A stretch of 64,000 bases of DNA from Talpa occidentalis (GCF_014898055.3 NW_023604073.1:1-64000), one strand, 5' to 3'. Positions 43,591 to 53,929 are shown, counted from the stretch's first letter. Notes: generated by a model not told the origin, from the letters alone. Made by a program: numbers and translations.

Positions 43591-43950
43591 TGACGTTATG
43601 CAGAGTACAACCTGTGGCAAAAGGATGTTGGCATAGAGCCCCCAGTGGTTTTAGACCGGTGTCTTTATAAGCAGAGAAGAGGACACAGACACAGAGAAAG
43701 TGATGTGAATGGAGGTAGAGACTGCACCAGCCACATAATGCCACATAATGCCAAGGCTGGCTGTTGCCAGCCATCAACAGAAGCTGGAAAACAGATCTGA
43801 AACAGATTCTCCCTCAGCCTCCAGAAGGAATCAACCCTGCCAGCACCTTGATATTGGATTTCTGGCCTCCTGACCTGGGAGAGAATACATTTCTGTGGTT
43901 TTAAATCACCTCATTGGTGATAATGTTACTGCAAGCTTAGGAAACAAACA
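43590..43950 (+). mobile_element. MLT1-type LTR (ERVL-MaLR) remnant
   Basis: GACCGGTGTCTTTATAAGCAGA, then GGACACAGACACAGAG, then AATCAACCCTGCCAGCACCTTGAT and CATTTCTGTGGTTTTAAATCACC follow the MLT1 LTR order. It is a solo, non-coding relic. Confidence 0.7.
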
Positions 43951-44040
43951 GCTGAGCAGCAGTGGGACACACTATGAGCCAGTATGGGCTCTAAATGGGA
44001 AATTTCCCAGGATACCTCAATTTAGACACAAAAAAATTTT

Positions 44041-44312
44041 TTTTAAAGATTTATTTATTTATTTATACAAGCACTAGGTACAGTCAGAAGCGCAGGAGGG
44101 TGAGAGAATTCACCAGAGCCAGAGCGGGGAGCAGAACAGGCAGACTGACGAAGTACACTGCTGAGGAGAGCAGCGGGCGGCAGGAGAGGTCTGTGCGTCA
44201 TGTGGGACCCTCCTCCGGTGGCCGGGGAGCAGCTGGGGATCGAACCGGCGCTGCAGAGGCTGTGGGCAGCTTAGCAACCCAGCGCTCAACCGCTGCGCCA
44301 CCAGGGAGGCCC
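44041..44312 (-). mobile_element. tRNA-headed SINE, younger class, with TSD
   Basis: Imperfect flanks TAGACACAAAAAAATTT and TAGACAAAAAATTT. The copy is full length. Confidence 0.9.
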
Positions 44313-44329
44313 TAGACAAAAAATTTAAT

Positions 44330-45148
44330 ATTGAGATTGGTGAGGTAGAAGCGTAGGCCTAGATTGGATCTAAGCCAACCAAACCACACATTTAACACTT
44401 CTTGACTTCCTTTTTCCGATCTAAGTGGTTAGACATTCTACTTGAAACATCCAATGTCACCTCTTGAAGGAACAGACAAACTAGGGCAACACTCCCTGTC
44501 TGTCACCAGCTTCTGCATGCCTCCTTACCAGCCTGGGCTCACAGCTCCAAAAGGACCAGGAGGAGATTGGTACAGGGACCTAGTCATTACCCAAAGCTTC
44601 TGAATTTGCACTCCCACCAAACCTTCAACTTCATGAATCTACAGCAGCCAAGGAAAACTAGGGTGCCCAGACCAGGCCCACCAGGAACCCCACACCAGCT
44701 CAAGGCAGGAGCAAAGGACCTGCTGAGTGGGCGGTCTAGGACCTGCCTAAGACCCATCCTCAGAAGGGAGTGCTCTGCTCCCAGAAAGCACAAGAGTTGG
44801 CCTGACCTTCATCACAAGGTCACCACAACCTCCTTCCACCCTCAGCCTGCCCATCACCATTCCTGAAGTTTGTTGAGCTAGTGCTAGGCAGCTTCTCGAG
44901 GTTTCAGCCATGGTTTCTACTCCTTCCCCAGACCCTCCCTCAGTCAGCACCAGAGAGCAGGGTGCTGGGCCCTTACTACAGGCCTGTGGGAGGAAGGAGT
45001 GGCAGCTGCATGTGTGGCTGTGAAGATGGCAAAAAGAACCAAGTGAGGCAGCCCAAGAAGTAGGCCAGGGTGATAGCAAGGGAGAGAAAGCATTCAAACA
45101 GAAACAAAGGGGAGCAGAGGAAACCTCAAGAACGAAAAAATGCTGGGG
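44330..45148. other. Intergenic stretch, unassigned
   Basis: GC-moderate sequence with long overlapping frames on both strands (for example 44567-44866 plus and 44747-45154 minus), but no recognisable protein and no splice structure. Treated as non-coding. Confidence 0.5.
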
Positions 45149-45395
45149 CCTCATTGGTAGCCTAGGGGTTAAATCTCAGTGCTATCACTGCTATGGGCTC
45201 AGTTTGATCCCTGGCCAAGGAGCTAACCCACATGGCACAGCAGACCTCTCCTGTCTCGCCCGCTGCTCCCCTCAGCAGTGTATTTCAGTAGATCCCCTTG
45301 TTCTGCTCCCCACTCTGTCTCTGGTGAATCCTCTCACCCCCACCCCCAGCACCTGGCCTGCACTCCAGTTCTTGCATACATAAATAAATTTTTTA
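45149..45395 (+). mobile_element. tRNA-headed SINE, older class
   Basis: Sense copy GGGGCCTCATTGGTAGCC to CATACATAAATAAAT, followed by a TATA-rich microsatellite at about 45400-45422. Confidence 0.87.
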
Positions 45396-45424
45396 AAAAT
45401 ATATATAAAAATATATATATACTT

Positions 45425-46300
45425 TAAAAAAAATAAAAGGGGGAATATTTTAAGAATAAAATTTTGTAATAATAATACAGACTTGTGTATATTATTAGGT
45501 GGAGCCTCAGCCAGGCCTCACCCATCCCTGTATAGACCAACAAGTGGCTGGAATCCAGAGGTAGGAGTCAAGGATAGAATGTATCATAATTTCCAGTAAG
45601 CCCAATGTTTGGAAGGATAAACCTGGAAAGAATAGGATCCAGGAGACATTTGTGAGAAAACAGAAGCCAAGCTTCAAGGAAAGGGTTCACTTTTTTTTTT
45701 AACTAAGGGACTAAATATGGGTAAAGCAATTACAGCCAGGAGACCCCATCAGAGTCAGAGTACTTAGTTTCCTCTAACAAATTTCTGTGCGACTATTTCC
45801 AGAGCAGGGTGGTCCTGAAGTTCTATGTCACTAACCACCTGGTTAGGGAGAAGAAACAAAATACAGCTGAGCATAACTGCTCTCTCTGTCCTCACTGCTT
45901 GGAGAGTTTGCATGTACTCCAACCTCACCTCAGGATTTACCTCCAACCCCATCATGCCCTAAGATCTGGAGAGGGGTAGGGGTACTTGCAAAAAAAAGGC
46001 AAGATGGAGAAAGCCACCGGTGGAAGGTAACAGGTGAAGCCACTTGAGCAGCAACAAGGAGCCCTCAGGAATCCAGAAGACTGCTAGTCTAGAGCATCCT
46101 TCTCATAACAGTCCCATTAAAAAATCACCTACACACCCAGGCACCACCCTTTCTAGGTACACTGACCCTTCAGGGCAGCGAGGATCAGGACTTATTTGCT
46201 GCCAGTTTGTAGATCATCTGGCCAAAGGCATTTGTGTTTCTGCACAGACTGGGTATGCTCCCAGTCTCACACTCCCAACCTCCCTCATCAAATCTGACAG
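45425..46300. other. Intergenic stretch, unassigned
   Basis: No gene, RNA gene or repeat that I can name. Confidence 0.5.
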
Positions 46301-46309
46301 GCCCTACCT

Positions 46310-46990
46310 GGAGCATTTGGTGCTAAGTGAAATAAGCCAGACACAGAAAAAATACTGCATGGTCTCACTTACATGTGGAATCTAAGTAAATCAAACCCAC
46401 AGAAACAAAGAGTAAAATGGTGGTTGCCAGACGTGTGGGGGACATGGGGATATACTGGCCAAAGGGTACAATCTCAGTTATAAAATGAGTAAATCCTGGG
46501 AGACTAGTACACAGTATGGTGATTACAGTTAATAATAATGTATTTTTTTTAAAGATGTACTTATTTGCATAAAAGAACTCGGGTGCAGACAGAAGTATCA
46601 GGGGTGAGAGGACTCACCAGAAACAGAGTGGGGAGCAGAACAGGCAGATCTTCTGAAATACACTGCTCAGGGGAGCAGTGGGTGAGACGGGAGAGGTCTG
46701 CTGTGCCATGTGGTTAGCTCCCTGGCTGGAGATGGAACTCATGCCGCAGTGGCTAGTGATAGTTTAACAGTGCTGAGACTTTAACCCCTGAGCTACCAGG
46801 GAGGCTCATAATAATGTATTTTTGAAATGTGCCAAAACAGTACACTTCAAATGTTCTCATCACACACAAAAAATGATAAAAGGTGAAGTGATGGTTCTAT
46901 TACTCAGCTTGCATATGTATTTCACAATATATTATATAGCAAAATATCACATGATCTACATAAAACATATATAACTTTTTTGGGTCATGC
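46310..46990 (+). mobile_element. LINE-1 3' end, sense, interrupted by a SINE
   Basis: AGTGAAATAAGCCAGACACAG, then TACTGCATGGTCTCACTTACATGTGG, then GGTGGTTGCCAG and TATGGTGATTACAGTTAATAATA are the well-known 3' end of old L1 elements. It resumes after the SINE at about 46808. Confidence 0.8.
46547..46807 (-). mobile_element. tRNA-headed SINE, older class, inside the L1 end
   Basis: The target AATAATAATGTATTTTT is repeated as AATAATGTATTTTT after the head complement. Confidence 0.9.
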
Positions 46991-47574
46991 TTCAATAAAA
47001 CTGGAGGGGGGAGGTTAAAAAAACAGCAACAAACACTCTGACACCTACTCCTGACTTACCTCTTCCCATGAAACTTCCAGACAATCTGATCTCCTGTCCC
47101 ACTCCTTTCACCATACCTTCCTCTCTTTCCAATTAATTTGCAAACCTAAAGTCAAACAACTTATATCTTCCTCCCCTCTCAATGACGCCCAATTCTTGTG
47201 CTATTCTCAGCTAAGCATTAAGAAGAAAGCAATCATTAAGACAATCTGAAGGAGGCATAGGGCAGGTTCTCTCTACAGGAGAGAAATCGAGATTCAGGCC
47301 ACATTTGAAACTAAAGAGCCCTCTGTCCTTGAAGGCTGTTCTTTCCCCCTCTTGTCCCACCACTCACCTGGAAGTTTTTGCAGAAAAGAAGAACACAAGG
47401 GTCTTGAGGTGCAAAACTTTGGCACAGTACCCATTGCTCCAAACCTCCTACTGTCATGTGAAGCAGGTTCAATGGTCAGTGGGCAATTGTTAGGTGTTAA
47501 CTGCCAACCAGACGTCCCCTTGCGGCCTCCTGTAACAGTTCTGACTTACCCAAAACTCACATAACACTCTGATC

Positions 47575-47670
47575 TATGTGAAGGATGTCACTGTCATCAC
47601 CCCATTTTACAGGGATGGGCACATTAAGACTCCACGAAGTTATCACTTGTTCACAAATAGCTCTTGTACC
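47575..47670 (-). mobile_element. MIR fragment, antisense
   Basis: CACCCCATTTTACAGGGATGGGCAC is the complement-side MIR block (CATTTTACAGATGAGGAAAC type). Confidence 0.55.
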
Positions 47671-47774
47671 TCTTTAAAGTGTTACGATTAATTAAATGTT
47701 ATTTTCATTTGCGCTGGTGTCTGGAAAGACTACATATTAGAAGGCAGGTCTGATGCTCAATTCTCTAATCAAGG

Positions 47775-47955
47775 GACATCGATGCTTAGTCCCACAGATG
47801 AGGAAACGCACCCCAGGTCTATCCTCACTCTGAAGATAAAGAGGAAGCTACATAGCCACGCCAGGAGGAATTACAAAGAAAAATAACTTGTCCATGCTCA
47901 CAAGGTGTCAGGATTAAATTCACGTCCACCCTGCTTTCAGAATTGAGGCTAAGGG
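47775..47955 (-). mobile_element. MIR SINE remnant, antisense
   Basis: CCACAGATGAGGAAACGCACC, then ATAACTTGTCCATGCTCACAAGG, then GGATTAAATTCACGTCCACC give the antisense MIR order. Confidence 0.7.
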
Positions 47956-48064
47956 GCAGGGGGTAATATTTGGGTAACATGGGCTAAGCAAATGGGCGTG
48001 CCTCGCCAGCAGGTCTGTCCCGCTCCCCAAGCGCCCGAGAACCAGAGCCCGGAGAGGGCGGTGG

Positions 48065-48074
48065 GCGCATGCGC
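48065..48074. promoter_or_regulatory. CHCHD5: NRF-1 palindrome
   Basis: GCGCATGCGC, the NRF-1 core, about 530 bases upstream of the CHCHD5 start. NRF-1 is a known activator of nuclear genes for mitochondrial proteins. Confidence 0.75.
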
Positions 48075-48079
48075 AAGGG

Positions 48080-48096
48080 AGATGGCGGCCACGTGA
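48080..48096 (+). promoter_or_regulatory. CHCHD5: YY1-type site with adjoining E-box
   Basis: AGATGGCGGCC matches the YY1 consensus and runs directly into CACGTGA, an E-box of the USF/MYC class. Confidence 0.65.
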
Positions 48097-48317
48097 TTTC
48101 TCATCCGCTTCCCAGCAGCCGGCCGCAATGGCGCCTACTCAAGCCGCGGGGTGGGAGGAAGCAGCAGGTTGTGGTCCGCTGCAGCGGCAACCGCTCGCCA
48201 CCAGCACCAGTAGAGTGGTTACACGCACGTGTGGCCGTGGCTCAGCGCCTCAGTTCGGACGCACAGTGCTCAGGCTGATGTAACGCTGCACCTCCCCATC
48301 TTACTTCCGTGGCTACT

Positions 48318-48544
48318 GGGCGCCGCCATGGCAAGTCGGAACTAGAAAGGGATGAAGCAACCTCGCCGGGGGTGGGGGGGGGAGGGCCGGAAGTGGCTAG
48401 TCTGGGCGTGGCCTTTAGAGGCCGAAGCCGGAAGGAGACACAGGGCGCCGCCATGACGATTTGGGTCTATAGGGAATCGGGCTGCTAGTCCGCTCTGTGA
48501 CCGGAAAAAACGAGGCTGGGAGGGTGGGCCTGGGCGCCGCCATG
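48318..48544 (+). promoter_or_regulatory. CHCHD5: Three copies of GGGCGCCGCCATG
   Basis: Exact 13-mers at 48318-48330, 48443-48455 and 48532-48544, each followed by GC or AC and each near a CCGGAA core. They read as inverted YY1-like sites, or, if transcribed, as strong-context upstream ATGs opening frames of 5, 11 and 3 codons (stops at 48345, 48488 and 48553). Confidence 0.8.
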
Positions 48545-48600
48545 ACAACCTGAAACCGGAAAAGGCGGCCCGCTCCTCCCTCACTGATCCCACACCGCCA

Positions 48601-48607
48601 CCAAGAT
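48601..48607 (+). CDS. CHCHD5: CHCHD5 exon 1 end with split start codon (coding bases 48606-48607)
   Basis: CCAAGAT precedes GTGAGT. Only A and T of the ATG are in exon 1. The donor GTGAGTAG is strong. Confidence 0.88.
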
Positions 48608-51600
48608 GTGAGTAGCTGGAGAGTTGAACCCGCACCCCTTTTTTCGCTCAGTGGCCTGAATCTAGCCCAGAATTGCGGGAAAGATTAGCGTCCCTATTAC
48701 TTAAAGATTCTGTCCTTAGGATTCAGCGCCATCCCTCACAAGTCCCACCCCTTCGCGTGTCCAGTCCCCGCCTCTTCCTCGTGGTAATTGACTTTAAGGT
48801 TAAATCTCAACATCTAAGTTTCGTCTTTCAGGACCCCGAATCCAGTCCCTCTCCCTACAACCCAAAAATTTCAGACTTGTTTCAGGACCTTTAGGACTCA
48901 TAGACCCGTCCTTAGCCATTCCCCCTGGCGCATCTAGCCTGATCTTTTGAACTTCCAGATCTGCCCAGAGTACTGCATACCTCACTTATAGGATCCACAC
49001 AGACTTTTTCTTACACTTCTCTGGATTACCAGATCTACCTTAGAATCTCAGCCAAGGCTTCCAAGGCCTTAGGAAACTTCCAGTACCCCTGTTCTCAGTC
49101 TTATTTCAAGACTGGCCAAAGACCCTTCTCCAGAAATTCACCTCTTTATTTCTAAACCTTACTTTTAGGACTTCCAGACCCACTTTAAAATTGTGGGTTC
49201 TGTCCCTATAACTTTAGATCTTACTCCTAAAGCCCAGAGCCTTCTCTGCATGGTTCCCAGACCTATTGCAGGATGCTTGGACTCAAAGATCTTTCTTCCA
49301 GCACTCCCCCAACATCTGCTTTAGAATAATTAGATATTTTCTAGGTTCTCCACTATCTCCCAAGAAGCTCCCAACCTATTGCACACCCCATGGCTCATGA
49401 CACTTCTACATTTATCCGAGGATGCTTCACACTCCCAGATCTGCCCGAGGCTCTAGACCCACCCGACTTAAATCAGAACTCCCGGGTTGCTTGCTGCCTG
49501 GAATTATCCTTAGCCTACTCTGTCCCATAGGCAAGCAGCCCTGGAGATAACTGCCCGCTACTGTGGTCGGGAGTTGGAGCAATATGGCCAGTGTGTGGCA
49601 GCCAAACCTGAGTCATGGCAGCGGGATTGCCACCACCTCAAAATGAGTATTGCTCGATGTACATCCTCCCAGTGAGTGGGCAAGTATGGGAACAGTGTGT
49701 TGGGAGGCGGGGGGCAGTGGCATGGAAGTCTGAGGCGTGAAATGCTCTACCCCCACAGCCCAATCATCCGTCAGATTCGCCAGGCCTGTGCTGAACCTTT
49801 TGAGGCCTTTGAGGAGTGTCTTCGACAGAACGAGGCAGCAGTGGGCAACTGTGCAGAGCATGTGCGTCGCTTCCTGCAGTGTGCTGAGCAAGTGCAACTG
49901 CCACCCTCAGCCTCGAATGTGGAAGTAAGTGAGGGGGGGCTCACTTTTTCATATCACTCCTTCATCTGTCTAGTTGCTCAGAGTAAAGACAAGGAGTCAT
50001 CCTCAGCCCCACACAGCTACCCTTTCCATCCAGAATCCAGATTGTGATCACCTCCTGCCCTTCCACAATTTCTGCTTTAGTTCAGCCATCACCCCACCCT
50101 TCTACTTCCAGGTTACCTGCTCCAATCTTCTACCTAGTCTCCCTGAATATGTTCTTGTCTTGGGTCTATTCAGTGGCCAGAATGAGCATTTAACAACTAA
50201 AAACTGGTCACATATTACACCTTTGCTTAAAACTCATCAGTAGCTTCCCATTCATGCTGAGAAAATCCCTGCTGGATTCACTGTGTTCTTCTCCAGGCTA
50301 ACTTCACCCACCTTCATATCTACTCTCTTTCCCTTCTTCACTGTGTGCTTGGCTGTACTGGCAGACAGAATGAGGATGAAACAAGAAAATCTTGCTCTTT
50401 TAAATGTGTACAAGACGGGCCTCCCCGGTGGCGCAGCGGTTGAGCGCTGGGTTGCGAAGCTGCCCGCGGCCTCTGTGGTGCCGGTTCGATCCCCGGCTGC
50501 TTCCTGGCCACCGGAGGAGGGTCCCACATGGCGCGCAGACCTCTCCTGCCGCCCGCTGCTCCCCTCAGCAGTGTATTTCGTCAGTCTGCCTGTTCTGTTC
50601 CCCGCTCTGGCTCTGGTGAATTCTCTCACCCTCCCGCGCTTCTGACTGTACCCAGTGCATGTATAAACAAAAAACAAACAAACAATAAATAAATAAAGCA
50701 TGCCTCTATAAAAAAAAAAAAAAAAAAAAAATAAATGTGTACAAGACATAAACTAATACCTATTTATGTATCTGGTATTAAAATTTCACAGATGGGTAAA
50801 ATATTTTTAAAATATTTTGGGGCCTCCCTGGTGGTGCAAGAGGTTAAGCACAGCACTGTGAAGCTATCCATAGCCTCTGGAACATGAGTTCGATTCCCTA
50901 GCCAGCCAGGGAGCTACCCACATGGTGCAACAGACCTCTCCTGTCTTGTCCACTGCTCCCCTCAGCAGTGTATTTTCAGTAAGTCTGCCTGTTCTGCTCC
51001 CCACTCTGGCTCTGGTGAATCCTCTCACTCCCGCCCCTCACCTCTGGCGTGTTCCTCAGTTCTTTTTTTTTTAAAAAAAAAAAAGATTTATTTATGCATA
51101 CAAGAACCGGGGTACAGGCCAGAGGTGTGGAGGATGAGAGGATAGCTTCCTGCAGTGCGCCGCTTCCTACAGTGTGCTGACAGTGGCTGAGGATAGCTTC
51201 ATAGGTTGCGCCTTAACCCCTTGTACCACCAGGGAGGCCGTGTACCCCAGTTCTTATATGCATAAATAAATAAATCTTTATAAATATATATATATTTTAA
51301 AGGGCTCCTCGGGGCACAAATGAAAAAATGCTTGAGAAACACTGATTTAGACGTTTACTACCTCCCCACTGAACTGTGAATTCCAAAGTCAAAAGTCACA
51401 CCTTTCACCAGCCCCCTCTAAACACGCTGGAATTTGCCCCTGTCTGTGTCCCTGGAACCCCATCTTTAACTGCATCCAAAAGAATAGCCTTCTCTTGGAA
51501 CCTCTGTGCCCCCTCTCACCCCTGCAGCCCATTCTCTGTGATGCTCCCAGAGTGATTCTCAGTGGAATTTGAACATTTTCTGTTTTACTTAAAAACTTTT

Positions 51601-53039
51601 TCATGACTTCTCACTTCTACCAGTTCCATTCTAAACTCCAGCACAGAGCACCCTACAGGAGTGGCCCCTGTGCCTCTGGCCCTACTTCCCCCTGCTTTCT
51701 ACTTCAAGTTTTGTGTTCCAGCCTTAGTGAATGGTACTCAGGGATATATCTCCTGCTGCTAAGTGTTTATCCAGATCATTCCTTCTATCTGTATTACCCC
51801 TCCTGATCTATTGGGCTAATCCTGATTCAGTTTAGATGTTTTCTCACTAAGAAAATGTCCCTTGATGACCTATCCCTGTCCCTGGGCACCCAAGGTACCT
51901 GAGCTCACTCCACCATGGTTTTCACCTTACTGCCTTGTACCTGCTTCCCTTGCATTGCCTGCTTCAGAGGAGTTCTTGGCTAAAGACTGGGGAGTTTCCC
52001 TTCTACCTGGTCTGTAGTCATTGGTTGTTTCTTGAGGCAGGGATACGTGAAAGACTCAGACCCCAAAAGCAGTTATCAGAGGGAAGGACTTCTGATTCTT
52101 TTCAGGAAACATTCAGTAACGATTGCATGCTGTTCATGCTCTTTCTTAGTCATGTATTGGTGATTTTTCTTTGAAGTTATTTTGGCATCTGAACAGTAAA
52201 GACCCTACCTTCCCATATGCTCCTTCCCTCACTGAACAAGCAGCCAGCCTTTCCCTGGTCCTCCTGTGACCATCTCTGAACCCCAAATGTGCTCTCCTCT
52301 GCCAGTCAAAGGAATTTTTACAAGTGGATATTAGGTCACATCTCTAACCTTAAAAACCTTGTTGGGGCTGCTCATTGTGTTCAGTGTAATTAACGCAACG
52401 CCCAACTCCTTCTCACTATCCTTTTCCTCTCTGGTGATGGCATTCTAGTACAGCTTTTCCTCCCCAGTTTGGGGCAGTGAGATTCAGACCACCTCCATTT
52501 GCTAGTCTACAAAGTAGCAAACACACAAACAGTCTCATTTCATAAAACATGATGGAAAGACTTTATAGAACATCTACATTAATGTAGCTTACAATTTAAA
52601 GTGTTACTTGTACTTCCTCTTGCAGTTCACCTCTGTTCTTTATCCTGATTTAATTTGTTTTTGTTTTTGCTAGAATTTATCAGCAGTTAACTTATTTTTG
52701 TTCATTGGCTGTCTGTCCCTCTTTAGAGGCAGAGTTGTATCTCCCACATCTTTTGATGGGTCCCCATTACCTGGAACAATCCTGGGCACATGGCAGGTGC
52801 TCAGTACATAAAGCAAATGGTCCTTCCCTCCTCCCAGTGACATTTCACTGCATCCCACATGTTTAGATGGTAGGTGACCAAGGTCTTTACCTGACTCCCT
52901 ACAGACTGAATTCTACAAGTGCAGCCTCTGCTGTGTCTATGTGATCTCCCCAGCAGTGGTTCCAGGAGTGGGCACAGAAAATGTGCTAGTAGATGTTGAT
53001 GTGTTTCCTTCACAGCCGCAGCCACTTCCTGCCTCCTGA
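48606..53039 (+). CDS. CHCHD5: CHCHD5, twin-CX9C mitochondrial protein, 4 exons, 110 aa
   Basis: Small soluble protein of the mitochondrial intermembrane space, imported by the MIA40/CHCHD4 disulfide relay. Coding segments 48606-48607, 49531-49671, 49759-49924 and 53016-53039 join to 333 nt, 110 codons plus TGA, the length of the human protein. There are four CX9C pairs: Cys12-22, Cys34-44, Cys58-68 and Cys79-89, making two CHCH domains. There is no cleavable presequence, as expected for MIA40 substrates. The initiator ATG is split AT|G by intron 1 with A at -3. The terminal tail reads PPSASNVEPQPLPAS and differs most from human. The exact molecular role of CHCHD5 is not established as far as I know. 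Confidence 0.96.
48608..49530. other. CHCHD5: CHCHD5 intron 1
   Basis: 923-bp intron between GTGAGT and CCCATAG. It is pyrimidine-rich with repeated CTTCCAGA-type phrases (CTTCCAGATCTGCCC, TTCCAGTACCCC, CTTCCAGACCC and others). I see no named repeat and no other exon. Confidence 0.7.
49531..49671 (+). CDS. CHCHD5: CHCHD5 exon 2, residues 1-48
   Basis: G completes the ATG, then QAALEITARYCGREL leads through the first CHCH domain (Cys12, 22, 34, 44) to CTSS and CA of a split His before GTGAGT. Confidence 0.96.
49759..49924 (+). CDS. CHCHD5: CHCHD5 exon 3, residues 48-103
   Basis: Acceptor CCCCACAG. C completes His48, then PIIRQIRQACAEPFEAFEEC leads through the second CHCH domain (Cys58, 68, 79, 89). 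Ends GTG GAA before GTAAGT. Confidence 0.96.
49960..50400 (-). mobile_element. LINE-2 remnant in CHCHD5 intron 3
   Basis: AAACTCATCAGTAGCTTCCCATTCATGCTGAGAAAATCC and neighbouring pyrimidine-rich blocks match the L2 'CAGTGGCTTCCCATT' region. Confidence 0.5.
50417..50731 (+). mobile_element. tRNA-headed SINE, younger class with extra 3' tail, with TSD
   Basis: Perfect TAAATGTGTACAAGAC at 50401-50416 and 50732-50747. The tail has AAACAAACAAACAATAAAT, then GCATGCCTCTATA (50698-50710) and about 20 A. One of the least diverged copies. Confidence 0.95.
50819..51290 (+). mobile_element. tRNA-headed SINE, older class, split by another SINE
   Basis: Head at 50819 (GGGGCCTCCCTGGTGG). The body runs to about 51062, is interrupted by an inverted SINE, and resumes with GTACCCCAGTTCTTATATGCATAAATAAAT at about 51241. 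Confidence 0.88.
51079..51238 (-). mobile_element. Internally deleted SINE nested in the tail of another
   Basis: GATTTATTTATGCATACAAG through CCACCAGGGAGGCC with much of the body missing. The host sequence GTTCCTCAGTTCTT / GTACCCCAGTTCTT is duplicated around it. Confidence 0.85.
51480..52520 (-). mobile_element. LINE-2-like region in CHCHD5 intron 3
   Basis: Several L2-type phrases (GCCCATTCTCTGTGATGCTCCCAGAGTGATTC, CTTCTACCAGTTCC, ACCTGCTTCCC) scattered over about 1 kb. It may be more than one fragment. Confidence 0.35.
52690..52815 (-). mobile_element. LINE-2/MIR 3' end fragment
   Basis: CCATTACCTGGAACAATCCTGGGCACATGGCAGGTGCTCAGTA is the familiar L2/MIR 3' phrase. Confidence 0.5.
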
Positions 53040-53205
53040 GGATCCTTTGGGTCACAGGAAAAATGGACATGAGTGACAGACCACTTGATGCCTTTACCCT
53101 GAAGAGTGGCCAGATGAAGTCCTGAGTGCTGTGGACATGGGCCTGGCATCCCTGAACATCAGGACCCACAGTAAATAAAGACTCTGTGTACCAAGTCTTG
53201 ATTCT
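53016..53205 (+). CDS. CHCHD5: CHCHD5 exon 4: last 7 codons, stop and 3' UTR
   Basis: Acceptor TTCCTTCACAG. PQPLPAS then TGA at 53037-53039. The 3' UTR is short, with AATAAA at 53174-53179, so the transcript should end near 53195-53205. Confidence 0.93.
53174..53179 (+). terminator. CHCHD5: CHCHD5 polyadenylation signal
   Basis: AATAAA 135 bases after the stop codon, with a GT-containing stretch (CTCTGTGTACC) downstream. Confidence 0.75.
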
Positions 53206-53322
53206 AGCCTTTGGCACCTGAGTTGCAGGGGAAAGGCCCTCTGTACCCTAACTCTACCTAGCATACCAAGGAAGGGGGCAAAATATTCCATCTGTTCAAC
53301 ATGGTTAAGAAATTTAATTGTT

Positions 53323-53626
53323 GGGCCTCCCCGGTGGCGCAGCGGTTGAGCGCTGGGTTGCGAAGCTGCCCACAGCCTCTGCGGCGCCGGTTCGATCCCC
53401 GGCTGCTCCCCGGCCACCGGAGGAGGGTCCCACATGGCGCGCAGACCTCTCCTGCCGCCGCTGCTCCCCTCAGCAGTGTACTTCGGTCCTTCTGCCTGCT
53501 CTGCTCTCTGCTCTGGCTCTGGTGAATTCTCTCACCCTCCCGCGCTTCTGACTGTACCCAGTGCATGTATAAACAAAAACAAAGAAAGAAAGAAAGAAAA
53601 CATGCCTCTATAAAAAAAAAAAAAAA
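53323..53626 (+). mobile_element. tRNA-headed SINE, younger class with extra 3' tail, with TSD
   Basis: Perfect AAGAAATTTAATTGTT at 53307-53322 and 53627-53642. The tail contains (AAAG)n, then CATGCCTCTATA (53601-53612) and oligo-A. Confidence 0.95.
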
Positions 53627-53635
53627 AAGAAATTT

Positions 53636-53660
53636 AATTGTTAAATTTAATTTAACAATT
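53636..53660. repeat. 11-bp perfect AT-rich palindrome
   Basis: AATTGTTAAAT and ATTTAACAATT with a 3-base loop, overlapping the right TSD of the preceding SINE. Confidence 0.85.
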
Positions 53661-53929
53661 GTTACATTTCACCAACTATATTCTGTCTCCTACATCTACT
53701 TGGGGAAAGGCTCTTTCTCCCACTCTGGCATTTACTAAGAATTATTTTGAGTGTTTTTTTGAGTCTTGAGCCTTCAAGTACTAGAAATAACACAACTCTG
53801 TTGCTTCTGAGTTCAGAACCAATTGAGTGATAGACATGGGTATTGGGCAATGAAGATAAAAAATACTGGTTTAATTTCTGAAAATAGCTGTATTGAAAGA
53901 TGTGATTTAGAGTCTGCTGCACTGGATTT

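Larger units (their letters stand above)
48000..48605 (+). promoter_or_regulatory. CHCHD5: CHCHD5 promoter and 5' leader, CpG-rich
   Basis: CpG-dense sequence, no TATA box. It contains an NRF-1 palindrome, a YY1-type AGATGGCGGCC with an adjoining E-box CACGTGA, at least five ETS cores (CCGGAA/TTCCGG near 48303, 48386, 48428, 48500 and 48557) and three copies of GGGCGCCGCCATG. This fits a housekeeping gene for a mitochondrial protein. The start site and any divergent transcript cannot be set from sequence. Confidence 0.8.

Noticed and set aside
44567..45154. Overlapping open frames of 99 and 135 codons on opposite strands
   Set aside because: Opposed frames in GC-moderate DNA without similarity to a known protein and without exon signals.
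50252..50749. 165-codon minus-strand open frame
   Set aside because: Almost all of it is the antisense of the young SINE at 50417 and L2-like flank; the same peptide recurs at every SINE copy.
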